Positions 41,671 through 52,953 are shown, counted from the first letter of the stretch. The stretch is 64,000 bases of DNA from Streptomyces fulvoviolaceus (GCF_000718165.1 NZ_JOEY01000011.1:1-64000), one strand, 5' to 3'. Notes: generated from the letters alone by a model not told the origin. A program made the numbers and translations.

Positions 41671-43626
41671 ATGTCGATACGCACGCGCTTCACGATCTGG
41701 AGACCACTCGCGACGGCGGCCACAGCCGCCCTGCTGGCCACGTTCCTCACGCCCGCGGCCGCACAGGCCGCCCCGCGCGAGAGCCAACCCGTCTACTCGT
41801 ACGAGAACGCCGTCCGCGAAGCCGTCTGGGTGGACACCGGACTCGACGGCGACAGCGACGGAAAGACAGACCGCGTCGCCGTCGACATCGTCCGGCCCCG
41901 CGAACCCGCCCAACAGGGCCGCAAAGTCCCGGTCATCATGGACGCCAGCCCGTACTACTCGTGCTGCGGCCGCGGCAACGAGAGCCAACTGAAGACGTAC
42001 GACGCGAACGGCAACGTCGTCCAGATGCCGCTGTTCTACGACAACTACTTCGTGCCTCGCGGCTACGCCTTCGTCGGCGTCGACCTCGCCGGCACCAACC
42101 GCTCCGACGGCTGCGTGGACGTCGGCGGCCGCTCCGACATCCAGTCCGCGAAGGCAGTGGTCGACTGGCTGAATGGCCGAGCCACTGCCTACACGACCCG
42201 CAGCGGCACGACACGATCCAAAGCCACCTGGACCAACGGCAAGACCGGCATGATCGGCAAGAGCTGGGACGGCACCATAGCCAACGGCGTCGCCGCCACC
42301 GGCGTGAAGGGCCTGAAGACCATCGTCCCGATCAGTGCCATCTCCACCTGGTACGACTACTACTTCTCCAAGGGCGCCCCGCTCTACGACTCCGGCCCCG
42401 ACTGGCTCTCCGACTACGTCGACAGCCCCGACGCCCGCGCCAAGTGCGCCGCCGTCCAGCAGAAACTCGTCGACCAGGCGCCCCGCACCGGCGACTGGAC
42501 CCCGCTGTGGACCGAGCGCGACTACGTGAAGGACGCGAGCAAGGTCAAGGCGAGCGTCTTCCTGATCCACGGCATGCAGGACCTCAACGTCCGTATGCAG
42601 CACGTCGGTCCGTGGTGGGACGCGCTCGCCAGGAACGGCGTCGAGCGCAAGGTCTGGCTCTCCCAGACCGGCCACGTCGACCCCTTCGACTTCCGCCGTG
42701 CCACCTGGGTCGACACCCTGCACCGCTGGTTCGATCACGAACTCCTCGGCTACGACAACGGCATCGACCGCGAGCCCATGGCCGACATCGAGCGCCACCC
42801 CGACCAGTGGGTCACCTCGAAGTCCTGGCCGCCGCGCGGCACGGCCACCACGACCCTGCGCCCCGCCGAGGGCACCCAGGAGGGCGTCGGCACCCTCGGC
42901 CTGGCCAAGGGCACCGGTACCGAGACCTTCACCGACAACCCGGCGCTGAGCGAGACCGACTGGGCCGCGCAGATCGACACCTCCACGCCCGACAAGGCGG
43001 GCTTCGCCACCGGCCCGCTCACCAAGGACCTGCGCCTGTCCGGCTCCTCGAAGGTCACCGTCACCGCGACCCCGACCACCTCGACGGCCCACCTGTCCGC
43101 CGTCCTCGTGGACCTCGGCCCCGACACCATCCGCGACTACGGCGCGAGCGGCGAGGGCATCAGCACGCTCACCGACCGCACCTGCTGGGGCGTCAGCACG
43201 ACGGGCGACAGCGCCTGCTTCAAGGAGACGCAGGCGAAGACCGCCGCCGTCGACTACACGGTCGTCAGCCGCGGTTGGGCCGACCTCGGCAACCACGCCA
43301 ACCCCGGAAAGGGCGTCCCGCTCACCCCGGGCAAGGCGTACACGATCACCCTCGACCTGGGCGCCACCGACCACGTCGTCCCCGCCGGTCACCGCCTCGC
43401 CCTGATCGTCGCGGGCACGGACAAGGACCTGATCGACCCGCCGTCCACCACACCCACGCTGAAGATCGACCTGTCCCGTACGTCCGCGCGCGTCCCGCTG
43501 GTCGGTGGCGCGTCGGCGTTCGCGTACGCCACCGAGGGCGCCGCGACCGCCGTACCGGAGGCCACGCCACTCGAAGGCGTGACGGCACCGCGGACCGTCC
43601 AGCGCGTTCCGGGAGGAGCCGAGTGA
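41671..43626 (+). CDS. secreted Xaa-Pro dipeptidyl-peptidase-like (S15/CocE) hydrolase
   Basis: 651 aa, signal peptide ending AQAAP (about 34). Alpha/beta-hydrolase with nucleophile Ser198 in GKSWDG, acid Asp in IHGMQDLNV and His in QTGHVDP; a C-terminal jelly-roll domain (about 440-600) is typical of PepX/CocE. An Asp/Gly segment [16 protein letters not shown] near 57-72 is found in secreted Xaa-Pro peptidases. Start ATG 41671; GTTGACCG and TTACCG just upstream could be a promoter for a leaderless mRNA. Its TGA overlaps the next GTG. Confidence 0.9.
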   Translation: MSIRTRFTIWRPLATAATAALLATFLTPAAAQAAPRESQPVYSYENAVREAVWVDTGLDGDSDGKTDRVAVDIVRPREPAQQGRKVPVIMDASPYYSCCGRGNESQLKTYDANGNVVQMPLFYDNYFVPRGYAFVGVDLAGTNRSDGCVDVGGRSDIQSAKAVVDWLNGRATAYTTRSGTTRSKATWTNGKTGMIGKSWDGTIANGVAATGVKGLKTIVPISAISTWYDYYFSKGAPLYDSGPDWLSDYVDSPDARAKCAAVQQKLVDQAPRTGDWTPLWTERDYVKDASKVKASVFLIHGMQDLNVRMQHVGPWWDALARNGVERKVWLSQTGHVDPFDFRRATWVDTLHRWFDHELLGYDNGIDREPMADIERHPDQWVTSKSWPPRGTATTTLRPAEGTQEGVGTLGLAKGTGTETFTDNPALSETDWAAQIDTSTPDKAGFATGPLTKDLRLSGSSKVTVTATPTTSTAHLSAVLVDLGPDTIRDYGASGEGISTLTDRTCWGVSTTGDSACFKETQAKTAAVDYTVVSRGWADLGNHANPGKGVPLTPGKAYTITLDLGATDHVVPAGHRLALIVAGTDKDLIDPPSTTPTLKIDLSRTSARVPLVGGASAFAYATEGAATAVPEATPLEGVTAPRTVQRVPGGAE

Positions 43627-44867
43627 TCCGAGCCCTCACCCTGACCACGGCGGCCCTGGCCGCATCCCTGGTCGCCGTACCGGCCCAGGCGGCCGACGCC
43701 CCGCCCCGCACCGGCTTCGAGGAGTCGAACGGCGCCCGCTGGACCGGTGAGACGGAGGAGCAGGGCTTCCTGACCGCCGTCGACGAGGCGAGCGACCGCG
43801 TCTCCGTCGCCCGCATCGGTACGACGAAGCAGGGCCGCCCGCTTCAACTCGTCCGGGTCGGCACGCGGAACGCCCCGAACAAGGTGCTGCTCGTGTGCAG
43901 CCAGCACGGCGACGAACCCTCCGGCCGCGAGGCCTGCCTCACCAGGGTCCGCGACCTGGCGTATGCGAACGACACGCAGACCCGGCGCTTCCTGGACCGC
44001 ACCACTGTCCTCGTCGTGCCCACCGCCAACCCCGACGGACGCGCCGCCGACACACGGGGCAACAGCGACGGCGTCGACATCAACCGCGACCACCTCGCGC
44101 TGCAGACGGCCGAGGCGCGGGCCATGGCGGCGGTCATCCGCGACCAACAGCCCGACGTCATCTACGACTTGCACGAATACACGCCCACGCCCCTGTACTA
44201 CGACAAGGACCTCTTCGACCTCTGGCCCCGCAACCTCAACACGGACGAGGCCGTCCACGACGAGGCCGAGACCCTGTCCGAGGCGTACGTACGGCCCGCA
44301 GCGCAGAGCGCCGGGTACACGACCGGCACGTACGGCATCTGGACCGACCCCGTCACCGGCGACCCGATCAAACAGGTCGCCGGCGACGGCCAGGAACGCA
44401 TCCTGCGGAACATGTCCGGCGTGAAGCACGCACTGGGCCTGCTGATCGAGAGCCGCGTCGATCCTCTGACGGACACGGACGAGGCAACCAACAACCTGCG
44501 CCGGGTGAACTCCCAACTGGCAGCGCTGAAAGGCCTGTTCGGGTTCGCCGACGAGCGTCGCGGCCAGGTCGAGGCCGCGACGACCGCCGCCCGGCACGAG
44601 GGCTACGCCGACACCGGCCCCGTCTACCTCGGCGGCGCCGACAACGACCCCGCCGAACCGACCGAGGTGATCCAGGACCCGCCCTGCGGCTACCGGCTCA
44701 CCGCCGACCAGTACACGGAGGTCAAGGACGAGCTCGCCCTGCACGGCGTGAAGACGAAGGGCACGTACGTCCCGCTCCGTCAGCCCCTGCGCGCCCTCGT
44801 CCCCCTGCTCCTCGACGAACGCGCTCCGTACCACCTCACGGTCGGGGAGCCCGACACCGGCTGTTGA
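43623..44867 (+). CDS. secreted M14-family zinc carboxypeptidase
   Basis: 414 aa from the GTG at 43623 (GGGAGGAG upstream), overlapping the S15 stop by 4 bases (GTGA). Signal peptide ends AQAAD (about 25). Zinc ligands His95 and Glu98 in [13 protein letters not shown] and the later His in DLHEYTP; the substrate-binding [12 protein letters not shown] and DINRD blocks follow, and the catalytic Glu is probably in LIESR. With the S15 and M1 genes it forms a peptide-digesting set. A longer upstream frame (41574) overlaps S15 and is not used. Confidence 0.9.
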   Translation: MIRALTLTTAALAASLVAVPAQAADAPPRTGFEESNGARWTGETEEQGFLTAVDEASDRVSVARIGTTKQGRPLQLVRVGTRNAPNKVLLVCSQHGDEPSGREACLTRVRDLAYANDTQTRRFLDRTTVLVVPTANPDGRAADTRGNSDGVDINRDHLALQTAEARAMAAVIRDQQPDVIYDLHEYTPTPLYYDKDLFDLWPRNLNTDEAVHDEAETLSEAYVRPAAQSAGYTTGTYGIWTDPVTGDPIKQVAGDGQERILRNMSGVKHALGLLIESRVDPLTDTDEATNNLRRVNSQLAALKGLFGFADERRGQVEAATTAARHEGYADTGPVYLGGADNDPAEPTEVIQDPPCGYRLTADQYTEVKDELALHGVKTKGTYVPLRQPLRALVPLLLDERAPYHLTVGEPDTGC

Positions 44868-44955
44868 ATCGGTCTAGATCTGCGGCACCTGTGGTAGGTC
44901 CTGGGGAACTGTGTGAAACCCGGCGTATCCACCGCCCCTGGGGAAGGTGCCGCAG

Positions 44956-46656
44956 ATGACTGAAGACCTGAAGAAGAGAGGCGGCCGGGAAGGCCCGTCG
45001 GGCGTTCTCGGCCACGAGACCGACCGGGTGGTGTTCGGCGTCACCGCCGCCATCACCGTGGCCTTCGTGATCTGGGGCTGGGCGGCGACGGACTCGCTGG
45101 AGGACGTCTCCACGAAGATGCTCAACGGGCTGATCCACAACGGCGGCTGGGCCTTCATGCTGGCCGCCTCGTGTTTCGTGGTCTTCGCCCTGTGGCTCGC
45201 GATCAGCCGCTACGGCCGCATCCACCTCGGAGCCGAGGGCGAGGAACCCGAGTTCAAGACCGTGTCCTGGGTCGCGATGATGTTCAGCGCGGGCATGGGC
45301 ATCGGCCTGATGTTCTACGGCGTCAGCGAGCCGCTCTCGCACTACACGACCCCGCCCCCGGGCACGACCCCCGCCGACTCCGCCGAACGCATGGAAACGG
45401 CGATGGCCACCACCCTCTTCCACTGGACGCTGCACCCCTGGGCGATCTACGCGGTGGTCGGCCTCGCCATCGCCTACAGCACCTTCCGCAAGCGCCGGCG
45501 CCAGACCATCAGCGCGGTCTTCACCCCGCTCATCGGGGAGAAGCACGCGAACGGCAACGCGGGCCGGGTGATCGACATCCTCGCGATCATCGCCACCGTC
45601 TTCGGTTCCGCCGCCTCGCTGGGCCTCGGTGCCCTCCAGATCGGCTCCGGCTTTCAGGAGCTGGACTGGATGGACGACGTGAGCACCGGCCTGCTCGTCA
45701 GCATCATCGCCGTCCTGACCCTGGCCTTCGTCGCCTCGGCGGTGTCGGGTATCGAGCGGGGCATCCAGTGGCTGTCCAACATCAACATGGTGCTGGCGCT
45801 GATCCTCGCGCTGTTCGTGTTCATCGCGGGCCCCACGATCATCGTCCTCGACCTGCTGCCCACCTCGATCTTCTCCTACCTCGGCGACCTGCCCCAGCTC
45901 GCCGGCCGCACCGAGGCCAGCGGCGGTGAGGGCGTCGCGGCCTGGCTCGGCAGCTGGACCGTCTTCTACTGGGCCTGGTGGATCTCCTGGACGCCCTTCG
46001 TCGGCATGTTCATCGCCCGCATCAGCCGCGGCCGCACCATCCGGCAGTTCGTCGGCGGCGTCATCCTCGTACCCAGCACCGTCAGCCTCGTCTGGTTCGC
46101 GGTCTTCGGCGGTACCGCGATGAAGCTGAAGGAGGGCGGCGCGCTCGGCGGCGAGGACACCCCCGAGGGCCAACTCTTCGGCGTCCTCCAGGAGTTTCCC
46201 GTCGCCACCGCCACCAGCCTGCTCGTGATGATCCTGGTCGGCATCTTCTTCGTCTCGGGAGCCGACGCCGCCTCCATCGTGATGGGCACGCTCTCCCAGA
46301 AGGGCGCGCTCGAACCCGGCCGCTTCGTCGTCGTGTTCTGGGGCATCGTGACCGGAGCCGTCGCCGCCATCATGCTGCTCGTCGGCAGTGGCCAGGGCGA
46401 CGCGCTCACCGGCCTGCAGAACCTCACGATCCTGGCCGCCGCGCCCTTCGTCCTGGTGATGATCGGCATGTGCGTCGCCCTCATGCGCGACCTGCGCAAG
46501 GACCCGGTCATCGTGCGCGGCGAGATGGGCTCCGAGGCCGTCGGACTCGCCGTGATCGAGGGCCACAAGAAGTACGAGGGCGACTTCGAGATCAAGGTCG
46601 GCCCGGGCGCCGGTACGGAGACGGAAGGCGATCCGCTGGGCCACGACCACGGCTGA
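44956..46656 (+). CDS. BCCT-family betaine/choline/carnitine transporter
   Basis: 566 aa with about twelve transmembrane helices. Family blocks: MMFSAGMGIGLMFYGVSEP (glycine-rich TM3) and WAWWISWTPFVGMFIARISRGRT (aromatic TM8 with the substrate cage tryptophans). The GMGIG form (rather than GMGIN) fits Na+- or proton-coupled uptake of betaine-like compounds. Both ends are charged and cytoplasmic. ATG at 44956 with GGAAGG; GTG at 44947 is an alternative. No regulator adjacent; the TCTAGA-containing 88-bp gap upstream holds its promoter. Confidence 0.93.
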   Translation: MTEDLKKRGGREGPSGVLGHETDRVVFGVTAAITVAFVIWGWAATDSLEDVSTKMLNGLIHNGGWAFMLAASCFVVFALWLAISRYGRIHLGAEGEEPEFKTVSWVAMMFSAGMGIGLMFYGVSEPLSHYTTPPPGTTPADSAERMETAMATTLFHWTLHPWAIYAVVGLAIAYSTFRKRRRQTISAVFTPLIGEKHANGNAGRVIDILAIIATVFGSAASLGLGALQIGSGFQELDWMDDVSTGLLVSIIAVLTLAFVASAVSGIERGIQWLSNINMVLALILALFVFIAGPTIIVLDLLPTSIFSYLGDLPQLAGRTEASGGEGVAAWLGSWTVFYWAWWISWTPFVGMFIARISRGRTIRQFVGGVILVPSTVSLVWFAVFGGTAMKLKEGGALGGEDTPEGQLFGVLQEFPVATATSLLVMILVGIFFVSGADAASIVMGTLSQKGALEPGRFVVVFWGIVTGAVAAIMLLVGSGQGDALTGLQNLTILAAAPFVLVMIGMCVALMRDLRKDPVIVRGEMGSEAVGLAVIEGHKKYEGDFEIKVGPGAGTETEGDPLGHDHG

Positions 46657-46666
46657 GCAGCTGAGT

Positions 46667-47617
46667 TCAGGGGGAGGCGAGCCCGGCCGCCTCCTCCGCA
46701 CAGCCCCAGGCCACCGTCACGCCCCCACCGCCGTGACCGTAGTTGTGCACCAACACCCGCCCGTCCGGCAGCGGTGCACGCTCGAGCCGCACCGAGTCCC
46801 GCACCGGCCGCAGCCCCACCCGGTGCTCCAGCACCCGCGCCCCCGCGATCTCGGGCCGCAGCGCCGCACACCGCCGTACGATCGCCTCGGCCACGGCCGG
46901 ATCCGGCTCCCGTGACCACTCGCCTTCATCCTCCGTGCCGCCCAGCAGGAGCCGCCCCGGCTGCGGGAAGAAGTAAGCCGTCCTGCCGTCGGCGTCCGCC
47001 GAAACGAGCCACGTACGGATCCCGGGGTTCTCCACCACGACCAACTGCCCGCGCACCGGACGCACGGACGCGTCCGGCACGAGCTCGCGGGCGCCGAGCC
47101 CCGTGCAGTTGACCACGACCGGCGCCTCGACCAGAGCGAGGTCGGACACCGTGCGCACCTCGATCGACCCGCCCGCCTCGAGGAACCGCTCCCGCAGCCA
47201 CGGCAGATGGGTCGACATGTCGATGAGCGGCAGCCGGGCCCACACGCCCGTCCCTCCGTACTCCTCGGCCGTCGCCGCCCGCAGCCCCGGCACCCGGGCG
47301 CCCGCCCACGCGATCGCGCCGTCCAGATCGGCCTCGCCCAGTACCCCTTCGACCATGCGTACGCCGGTGACGTCGGGCTGCGCCGCCAACTCCTCGTACA
47401 CGTCAAGGGACCGCAGCGCCCACGCACGGGCCGACGCCACCGGATCGATCCGGTGCGGCCACCACAGCGCCCCCGCAACCCACGAGGTGGTCCGCTCGAC
47501 GGGATCCCGTGTCCACAGCCGTACCCGCCGGCCCCGCTCGGCCAGAACGACGGCCGTCGTCAGCCCGATGACCCCGCCCCCGACCACGACGACGTCGCCG
47601 CTCAGCTCACTGTCCAC
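46667..47617 (-). CDS. D-amino-acid oxidase-like FAD enzyme
   Basis: 316 aa. FAD-binding VVVGGGVIGLTTAVVLAERG (8-27) and the DAO blocks SWVAGALWWP, LPLIDMSTHLPWLRERF, NCTGLGARELV, RPVRGQLVVVENPG and the C-terminal NYGHGGGGVTVAWGCA. Size and motifs fit D-amino-acid or D-aspartate oxidase, producing 2-oxo acid, ammonia and H2O2. GTG at 47617. Convergent with the BCCT gene (11-bp gap). Confidence 0.9.
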   Translation of the reverse strand: MDSELSGDVVVVGGGVIGLTTAVVLAERGRRVRLWTRDPVERTTSWVAGALWWPHRIDPVASARAWALRSLDVYEELAAQPDVTGVRMVEGVLGEADLDGAIAWAGARVPGLRAATAEEYGGTGVWARLPLIDMSTHLPWLRERFLEAGGSIEVRTVSDLALVEAPVVVNCTGLGARELVPDASVRPVRGQLVVVENPGIRTWLVSADADGRTAYFFPQPGRLLLGGTEDEGEWSREPDPAVAEAIVRRCAALRPEIAGARVLEHRVGLRPVRDSVRLERAPLPDGRVLVHNYGHGGGGVTVAWGCAEEAAGLASP

Positions 47618-47683
47618 GCGGGGACGTTAGCGGAATGAGCCATGCCGTGCTCAGACCGCTCCCACTCTGGGGATACTCACATC

Positions 47684-48706
47684 ATGTCTGCCGAATACGC
47701 GACCTTCGGCCTGGCACCGGCGATGCGTGCCGGTGGAGTCCTCGCCAACGGTGACTTCCGGGTACACCGGGACTTCGTGGACTTCATCGTCGACGAACGA
47801 CCGTTGCTCTTCCAGCTCTCAGACCTCGACGCAGTATCCCCACTGGCCTCAGACGTCCCACCCGCCATCTTCACCGCGCAGGTCCGCAGCCTGCTGATGG
47901 AGACGGACGCCCCGCTTCCGGGCGGCCGTTACGTCATCTACGGCTGCCCCGAGTGCGAGGACCTGGCCTGCGGTGCCGTCACCGCCGCCATCGAGCGGGA
48001 CGGCGACGACTACATCTGGCGGGACTTCGCCTGGCAGACCGACGAACACGCCGATCTGGAGCTCAACGGCTACCACGGCATCGGCCCCTTCCGTTTCCAC
48101 GGCTCCGAGTACCGCGAGGCCCTCATCTCCCTTCTCGGTGAGGAGGCCGACAGCCCGCGCCGCAGGGTCCTGCTGATCGGCGCCCGTGTAGCCGTCCTGG
48201 CCAAACTGGCCGCCGCCCTGCGCATCATCGGCATCGGCGCCGACATCACCCGGGAGGTGGGCGACGTCCCCGCCGACGAACTGCGCGCCTACGGCGCCGT
48301 CGCCTTCGGCCGCGCGATCACCGAGGAGGAACGTGCCGCCGTACGCCGCTCCTTCGACCGCGCCGGCGTCGACGTGGCCTACGTCGACGGCCTCGCTCCG
48401 ATCGTCCCGCTCCTCGTGGCGCAGATAGAGCACGCCCTGGACCGCAGGCCGGTGGAACAGCGCCGCCTCACCCGCCTGGTGACCGCCGACGGCGAGGCGG
48501 GCGTCGAGGTCACCTCACCGTGCCGGGTGCGTCTCACGGCGTACCGGCTCGACCGCCTTTACCGCACCCACGCCCAGGAGGTCTTCGACGGCGTACTGGA
48601 AGCCGGCCGCCATCGCATTTCCCTGGATGCGAAAGCGGTGAAGGGGGAGTCCTTCGTGGTGGCGCGGAGCTCGGGGAGTGTGCTGGTGGAGGCGATGGAG
48701 CGCTGA
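47684..48706 (+). CDS. hypothetical protein (possible oxidoreductase)
   Basis: 340 aa. N-terminal half (1-150) contains YVIYGCPECEDLACGAVTAAIERDGDDYIWRDF-type sequence with two close cysteines (CPEC) and an aromatic FAWQTDEH segment; this block recurs in actinobacterial proteins of unknown function. The C-terminal half has RRVLLIGARVAVLAKLAAAL, which resembles a Rossmann strand-turn-helix (motif given only by its ends, about 162-181), followed by helical repeats. I cannot assign a reaction. ATG at 47684 is the better start; GGGGA is 11 bases upstream. Confidence 0.7.
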   Translation: MSAEYATFGLAPAMRAGGVLANGDFRVHRDFVDFIVDERPLLFQLSDLDAVSPLASDVPPAIFTAQVRSLLMETDAPLPGGRYVIYGCPECEDLACGAVTAAIERDGDDYIWRDFAWQTDEHADLELNGYHGIGPFRFHGSEYREALISLLGEEADSPRRRVLLIGARVAVLAKLAAALRIIGIGADITREVGDVPADELRAYGAVAFGRAITEEERAAVRRSFDRAGVDVAYVDGLAPIVPLLVAQIEHALDRRPVEQRRLTRLVTADGEAGVEVTSPCRVRLTAYRLDRLYRTHAQEVFDGVLEAGRHRISLDAKAVKGESFVVARSSGSVLVEAMER

Positions 48707-48779
48707 CGGCGGGGCACGGGGTGGTGCGCGGAAACCGGGGCGCGTCCGGCCTCGGCGGGCGATTAGGATCGACCTCCTG

Positions 48780-50420
48780 ATGACTGCCACCCTCGTCGCC
48801 AAGAACCTCGCCGCCGGCCACGGCGACCGCACCCTGTTCGCCGGGCTCGACCTCGTCGTCGCGCCCGGAGACGTGATCGGCCTGGTCGGAGCCAACGGCG
48901 CGGGCAAGTCCACGCTGCTCAGGATGCTCGCCGGGCTCACCACGCCGGAGGAGGGCGAGCTCAGGCTGTCCCCGCCGACGGCGAGCGTCGGCCATCTGCC
49001 CCAGGAGCCGGAACGCCGGCCGGGCGAGACCGTACGGGATTTCCTGGCCCGCCGCACAGGCGTCGCCGAGGCCCAGCGGGTGATGGACGAGGCGACACAG
49101 GCGCTGGTGGACGGGGCGCCGGGCGCGGACGACGCGTACGCGACGAGCCTGGAGCGCTGGCTCGACCTCGGCGGCGCCGACCTCGACGAGCGGGCCGAGG
49201 AGGTCGCCGACTCGCTGGGCCTGGCGGTCGACCTGGACCTGCCGATGACGTCCCTGTCCGGCGGCCAGGCGGCGAGGGCCGGTCTCGCCTCCCTCCTCCT
49301 CTCCCGCTACGACGTCTTCCTGCTCGACGAGCCGACCAACGACCTGGATCTGGACGGTCTGGAGCGTCTGGAGCGGTTTGTGAAAGGCCTCCGCGCCGGC
49401 ACCGTCGTCGTCAGCCACGACCGCGAGTTCCTCACCCGCACCGTCACCAAGGTCCTCGAACTCGATCTCGCACAGCAGCAGATCACCCTCTACGGCGGCG
49501 GCTACGAGGCCTACCTGGAGGAGCGGGAGGTGTCCCGCCGGCACGCCCGCGACGACTTCGAGGAGTACGCCGACAAGCGGTCCGCACTCCAGGACCGGGC
49601 GCAGATGCAGCGCTCCTGGATGGACAAGGGCGTGAAGAACGCCCGCCGCAAGGCGAACAACGACAACGACAAGATCGGCCGCAAGTTCCGCTCCGAGGCC
49701 AGCGAGAAGCAGGCCGCCAAGGCCCGCCAGACCCAGCGCATGATCGAACGCCTCGACGTCGTCGAGGAGCCGCGCAAGGAGTGGGAACTGCGCATGGAGA
49801 TCGCGTCGGCACCGCGCTCGGGGTCCGTGGTCGCCACGCTCCGGGACGCCGAGGTACGGCGGGGCGACTTCGCCCTCGGGCCGGTCTCGCTCCAGATCGA
49901 CTGGGCGGACCGGATCGCGGTGACGGGAGCCAACGGTGCCGGCAAGTCCACGCTGCTGGGCGCCCTGCTCGGCCGGGTCCCGCTCGACTCGGGCAACGCC
50001 TCGCTCGGCTCCGGCGTCCTGATCGGCGAGGTCGACCAGGCCCGCAAGCTCTTCCACGGCCCGGAGGCCCTGCTCGACGCGTTCTGCGCGGCGGTTCCGG
50101 ACACCGAACCGGCCGAGGTCCGCACCCTCCTGGCCAAGTTCGGCCTGAAGTCCCACCACGTCCTGCGCCCGGCAGCCGGCCTCTCCCCGGGCGAGCGCAC
50201 GAGGGCCGGACTGGCGCTGCTGCAGGGGAGGGGCGTCAACCTCCTCGTACTGGACGAGCCGACCAACCACCTGGACCTACCGGCCATCGAGCAGCTGGAG
50301 TCCGCACTGGACGCCTACGAGGGCACGCTCCTCCTGGTCACCCACGACCGCCGCATGCTGGACGCGGTCCACGTGACCCGCCGCCTGGAGGTAGCGGACG
50401 GCAAAGTAACGGAACGTTGA
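48780..50420 (+). CDS. ABC-F family ATPase
   Basis: 546 aa, two NBDs without membrane segments. Walker A GANGAGKST in both halves (about 38-46 and 383-391), signatures LSGGQ and LSPGER, Walker B with DEPTNDLD and DEPTNHLD. The linker (about 240-330) is long and basic (KNARRKANNDNDKIGRKFR), typical of an arm that contacts the ribosome. Translation factor or drug-resistance protein. ATG at 48780 has TTAGGAT about 12 bases upstream, fitting a leaderless message, unlike the other ABC-F gene at 15976 which has a long leader. Confidence 0.9.
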   Translation: MTATLVAKNLAAGHGDRTLFAGLDLVVAPGDVIGLVGANGAGKSTLLRMLAGLTTPEEGELRLSPPTASVGHLPQEPERRPGETVRDFLARRTGVAEAQRVMDEATQALVDGAPGADDAYATSLERWLDLGGADLDERAEEVADSLGLAVDLDLPMTSLSGGQAARAGLASLLLSRYDVFLLDEPTNDLDLDGLERLERFVKGLRAGTVVVSHDREFLTRTVTKVLELDLAQQQITLYGGGYEAYLEEREVSRRHARDDFEEYADKRSALQDRAQMQRSWMDKGVKNARRKANNDNDKIGRKFRSEASEKQAAKARQTQRMIERLDVVEEPRKEWELRMEIASAPRSGSVVATLRDAEVRRGDFALGPVSLQIDWADRIAVTGANGAGKSTLLGALLGRVPLDSGNASLGSGVLIGEVDQARKLFHGPEALLDAFCAAVPDTEPAEVRTLLAKFGLKSHHVLRPAAGLSPGERTRAGLALLQGRGVNLLVLDEPTNHLDLPAIEQLESALDAYEGTLLLVTHDRRMLDAVHVTRRLEVADGKVTER

Positions 50421-50440
50421 TATCGCCCTGACTGGGAGCG

Positions 50441-50490
50441 CCCCTCAGGGGCGCGGGGAACTGCGCGACCAGCCACAACCGGACCCGCAG
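50441..50490. repeat. 50-bp dispersed intergenic repeat, copy 2
   Basis: Begins CCCCTCAGGGGCGCGGGG and ends GGACCCGCAG. Same family as 39882-39930; it fills most of the gap between two convergent genes and its terminal palindrome could act as a bidirectional terminator. Confidence 0.7.
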
Positions 50491-50503
50491 TTCCCCACAA
50501 CCT

Positions 50504-52873
50504 CTACCGCCCCTTGTTCTTGGGATTGAGCAACCCGGCCTTGCGCAGAGCATCGGCCATCGCACTGTTGGCCGGCGGCGGCGCAGCCTGCCGCGAACCA
50601 CCACCGCCCTGCCGCTGGGGCTGCCGCCGCTGCTGAGGCGGACGCTCACCCCGCTGCTGTCGCCGCTCACCGCCGGAGGCCTCCGCCTCGTCGTCCAGCC
50701 GGAGCGTCAGCGAGATCCGCTTGCGCGGGATGTCGACATCGAGGACCTTCACCTTGACGATGTCGCCGGGCTTCACCACGTCCCGAGGATCCTTGACGAA
50801 CGTCTTCGACAGCGCGGACACGTGCGCCAGACCGTCCTGGTGCACACCGATGTCGATGAACGCCCCGAAGGCCGCCACGTTCGTCACGACCCCTTCCAGG
50901 ACCATCCCGGACGACAGGTCGGAGATCTTCTCCACGCCCTCCTTGAAGGTGGCCGTTTTGAAGGCGGGCCGCGGGTCGCGCCCGGGCTTCTCCAACTCCT
51001 TGAGGATGTCCGTCACGGTCGGCAGACCGAACGTCTCGTCCACGAAGTCCTGCGGCTTGAGCGAGCGCAGCACACCCGTGTTGCCGACGAGCGCGGCCAC
51101 CTCCTGGCCGGCGGTCTTCACCATGCGCCGGACGACCGGGTACGCCTCGGGGTGCACGCTGGACGAGTCCAGCGGGTCGTCGCCGCCACGGATCCGCAGG
51201 AAGCCCGCGCACTGCTCGTACGCCTTCGGGCCGAGCCGGGCCACGCCCTTCAGCTGGGTGCGCGACTTGAACGGGCCGTTGGTGTCCCGGTGCGACACGA
51301 TGTTCTCGGCGAGCCCGGAGGTGATGCCGGAGACCCGGGCGAGCAGCGGGGCCGACGCGGTGTTGACGTCGACACCCACGCCGTTCACACAGTCCTCCAC
51401 CACCGCGTCCAGCGAACGCGACAGCTTCACCTCGGACAGGTCGTGCTGGTACTGGCCGACACCGATCGACTTCGGGTCGATCTTCACCAGCTCCGCGAGG
51501 GGGTCCTGCAGCCGGCGCGCGATCGACACCGCGCCGCGCAGCGACACGTCCATGTCGGGCAGCTCCTGCGAGGCGAAGGCCGAGGCCGAGTACACGGAGG
51601 CGCCCGCCTCGGACACCATGACCTTGGTGAGCTTCAACTCCGGGTGCTTGGTGATGAGTTCACCGGCGAGCTTGTCGGTCTCGCGGGACGCCGTGCCGTT
51701 GCCGATCGCGACCAGCTCGACCTCGTGCTGCTTGGCCAGCCGGGCCAGCTTGGCGATCGCCTCGTCCCATTTGTTGGCCGGGACGTGCGGGTAGATGACG
51801 TCGGTCGCCACCACCTTGCCGGTCGCGTCGACGACGGCGACCTTCACGCCCGTACGGAACCCGGGGTCCAGGCCCAGGGTCGCGCGCGTGCCGGCCGGGG
51901 AGGCGAGCAGCAGGTCGCGGAGGTTCGCCGCGAAGACGTTGACCGCCTCGTCCTCGGCGGCGGTGCGCAGCCGCAGCCGCAGGTCGATGCCGAGGTGCAC
52001 GAGAATCCGGGTGCGCCAGGCCCAACGGACCGTGTCCGTCAGCCACTTGTCGCCGGGACGGCCGCGGTCGGCGATCGCGAACTTGTGGGCGACGATCCCC
52101 TCGTAGGACGAAGGACCCTCGGTCGCCTCCTCCGGCTCCAGGACGAGGTCGAGGACCTCCTCCTTCTCGCCGCGCAGCATCGCGAGGATGCGGTGCGAGG
52201 GCAGCTCGGTGAACGGCTCGGCGGAGTCGAAGTAGTCGGAGAACTTGGCGCCCGCCTCCTCCTTGCCGTCCCGCACCTTGGCGGCCAGCCGTCCGCGGAC
52301 CCACATGCGCTCGCGCAGCTCACCGATCAGGTCGGCATCCTCCGAGAACCGCTCGGTGAGGATCGCGCGGGCGCCGTCGAGGGCGGCCTGCGGATCGGCC
52401 ACGCCCTTGTCGGCGTCGACGAACGCGGTGGCAGCGGCGAGCGGCGCGACGGTCGGGTCGCCGAGCAGGCCCTCGGCCAGCGGCTCCAGACCGGCCTCGC
52501 GCGCGATCTGCGCCTTCGTACGCCGCTTGGGCTTGTACGGCAGGTAGATGTCCTCCAGGCGCGCCTTGGTCTCCGCGCCCCGGATCTGCGCCTCCAGCTC
52601 GTCGGTGAGCTTGCCCTGCTCGCGCACCGAGTCGAGGATCGCCGTCCGCCGCTCCTCCAACTCCCGCAGATAGCGCAGCCGCTCCTCGAGCGTGCGCAGC
52701 TGCGCGTCGTCGAGCATCTCGGTCGCTTCCTTGCGGTAGCGGGCGATGAAGGGAACCGTTGAACCGCCGTCGAGCAGTTCCACGGCAGCCTTGACCTGCC
52801 GCTCCCGTACGCCGAGCTCCTCGGCGATCCTGCCTTCGATGGACCCAACGTCGATGGGCGTGCGTGTCGTCAC
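50504..52873 (-). CDS. tex: Tex-family RNA-binding transcription accessory protein
   Basis: 789 aa. Order: N-terminal helical region ([27 protein letters not shown], about 18-45), YqgF/RNase-H-like domain ([18 protein letters not shown], around 330), helix-hairpin-helix domain ([21 protein letters not shown]), and a C-terminal S1 domain (about 650-720, [24 protein letters not shown]). The last 60 residues are Gln/Arg/Gly-rich, extending the usual family C-terminus. Tex affects transcription and RNA processing. GTG at 52873 gives the normal start; the frame is open to 52894. Confidence 0.92.
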   Translation of the reverse strand: MTTRTPIDVGSIEGRIAEELGVRERQVKAAVELLDGGSTVPFIARYRKEATEMLDDAQLRTLEERLRYLRELEERRTAILDSVREQGKLTDELEAQIRGAETKARLEDIYLPYKPKRRTKAQIAREAGLEPLAEGLLGDPTVAPLAAATAFVDADKGVADPQAALDGARAILTERFSEDADLIGELRERMWVRGRLAAKVRDGKEEAGAKFSDYFDSAEPFTELPSHRILAMLRGEKEEVLDLVLEPEEATEGPSSYEGIVAHKFAIADRGRPGDKWLTDTVRWAWRTRILVHLGIDLRLRLRTAAEDEAVNVFAANLRDLLLASPAGTRATLGLDPGFRTGVKVAVVDATGKVVATDVIYPHVPANKWDEAIAKLARLAKQHEVELVAIGNGTASRETDKLAGELITKHPELKLTKVMVSEAGASVYSASAFASQELPDMDVSLRGAVSIARRLQDPLAELVKIDPKSIGVGQYQHDLSEVKLSRSLDAVVEDCVNGVGVDVNTASAPLLARVSGITSGLAENIVSHRDTNGPFKSRTQLKGVARLGPKAYEQCAGFLRIRGGDDPLDSSSVHPEAYPVVRRMVKTAGQEVAALVGNTGVLRSLKPQDFVDETFGLPTVTDILKELEKPGRDPRPAFKTATFKEGVEKISDLSSGMVLEGVVTNVAAFGAFIDIGVHQDGLAHVSALSKTFVKDPRDVVKPGDIVKVKVLDVDIPRKRISLTLRLDDEAEASGGERRQQRGERPPQQRRQPQRQGGGGSRQAAPPPANSAMADALRKAGLLNPKNKGR

Positions 52874-52953
52874 GATCCCGTACCGCCTTCTCACTGAGGT
52901 TGCGCGGCAATTGTGGCAGGTGGCACGGACACTCGGGGATCAGGGCGCGGTCA

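Noticed and set aside
41572..43392. Minus-strand ORF of about 606 codons antisense to the S15 peptidase
   Set aside because: Low-complexity Val/Gly/Asp/Arg sequence with no family motif; it is the mirror of GC3-biased coding on the plus strand.
41574..43622. Plus-strand upstream extension making a 1097-aa protein ending in the M14 peptidase
   Set aside because: The upstream 680 codons overlap the S15 gene in another frame and are Arg/Pro-rich; the peptidase has its own signal peptide, RBS and GTG at 43623.
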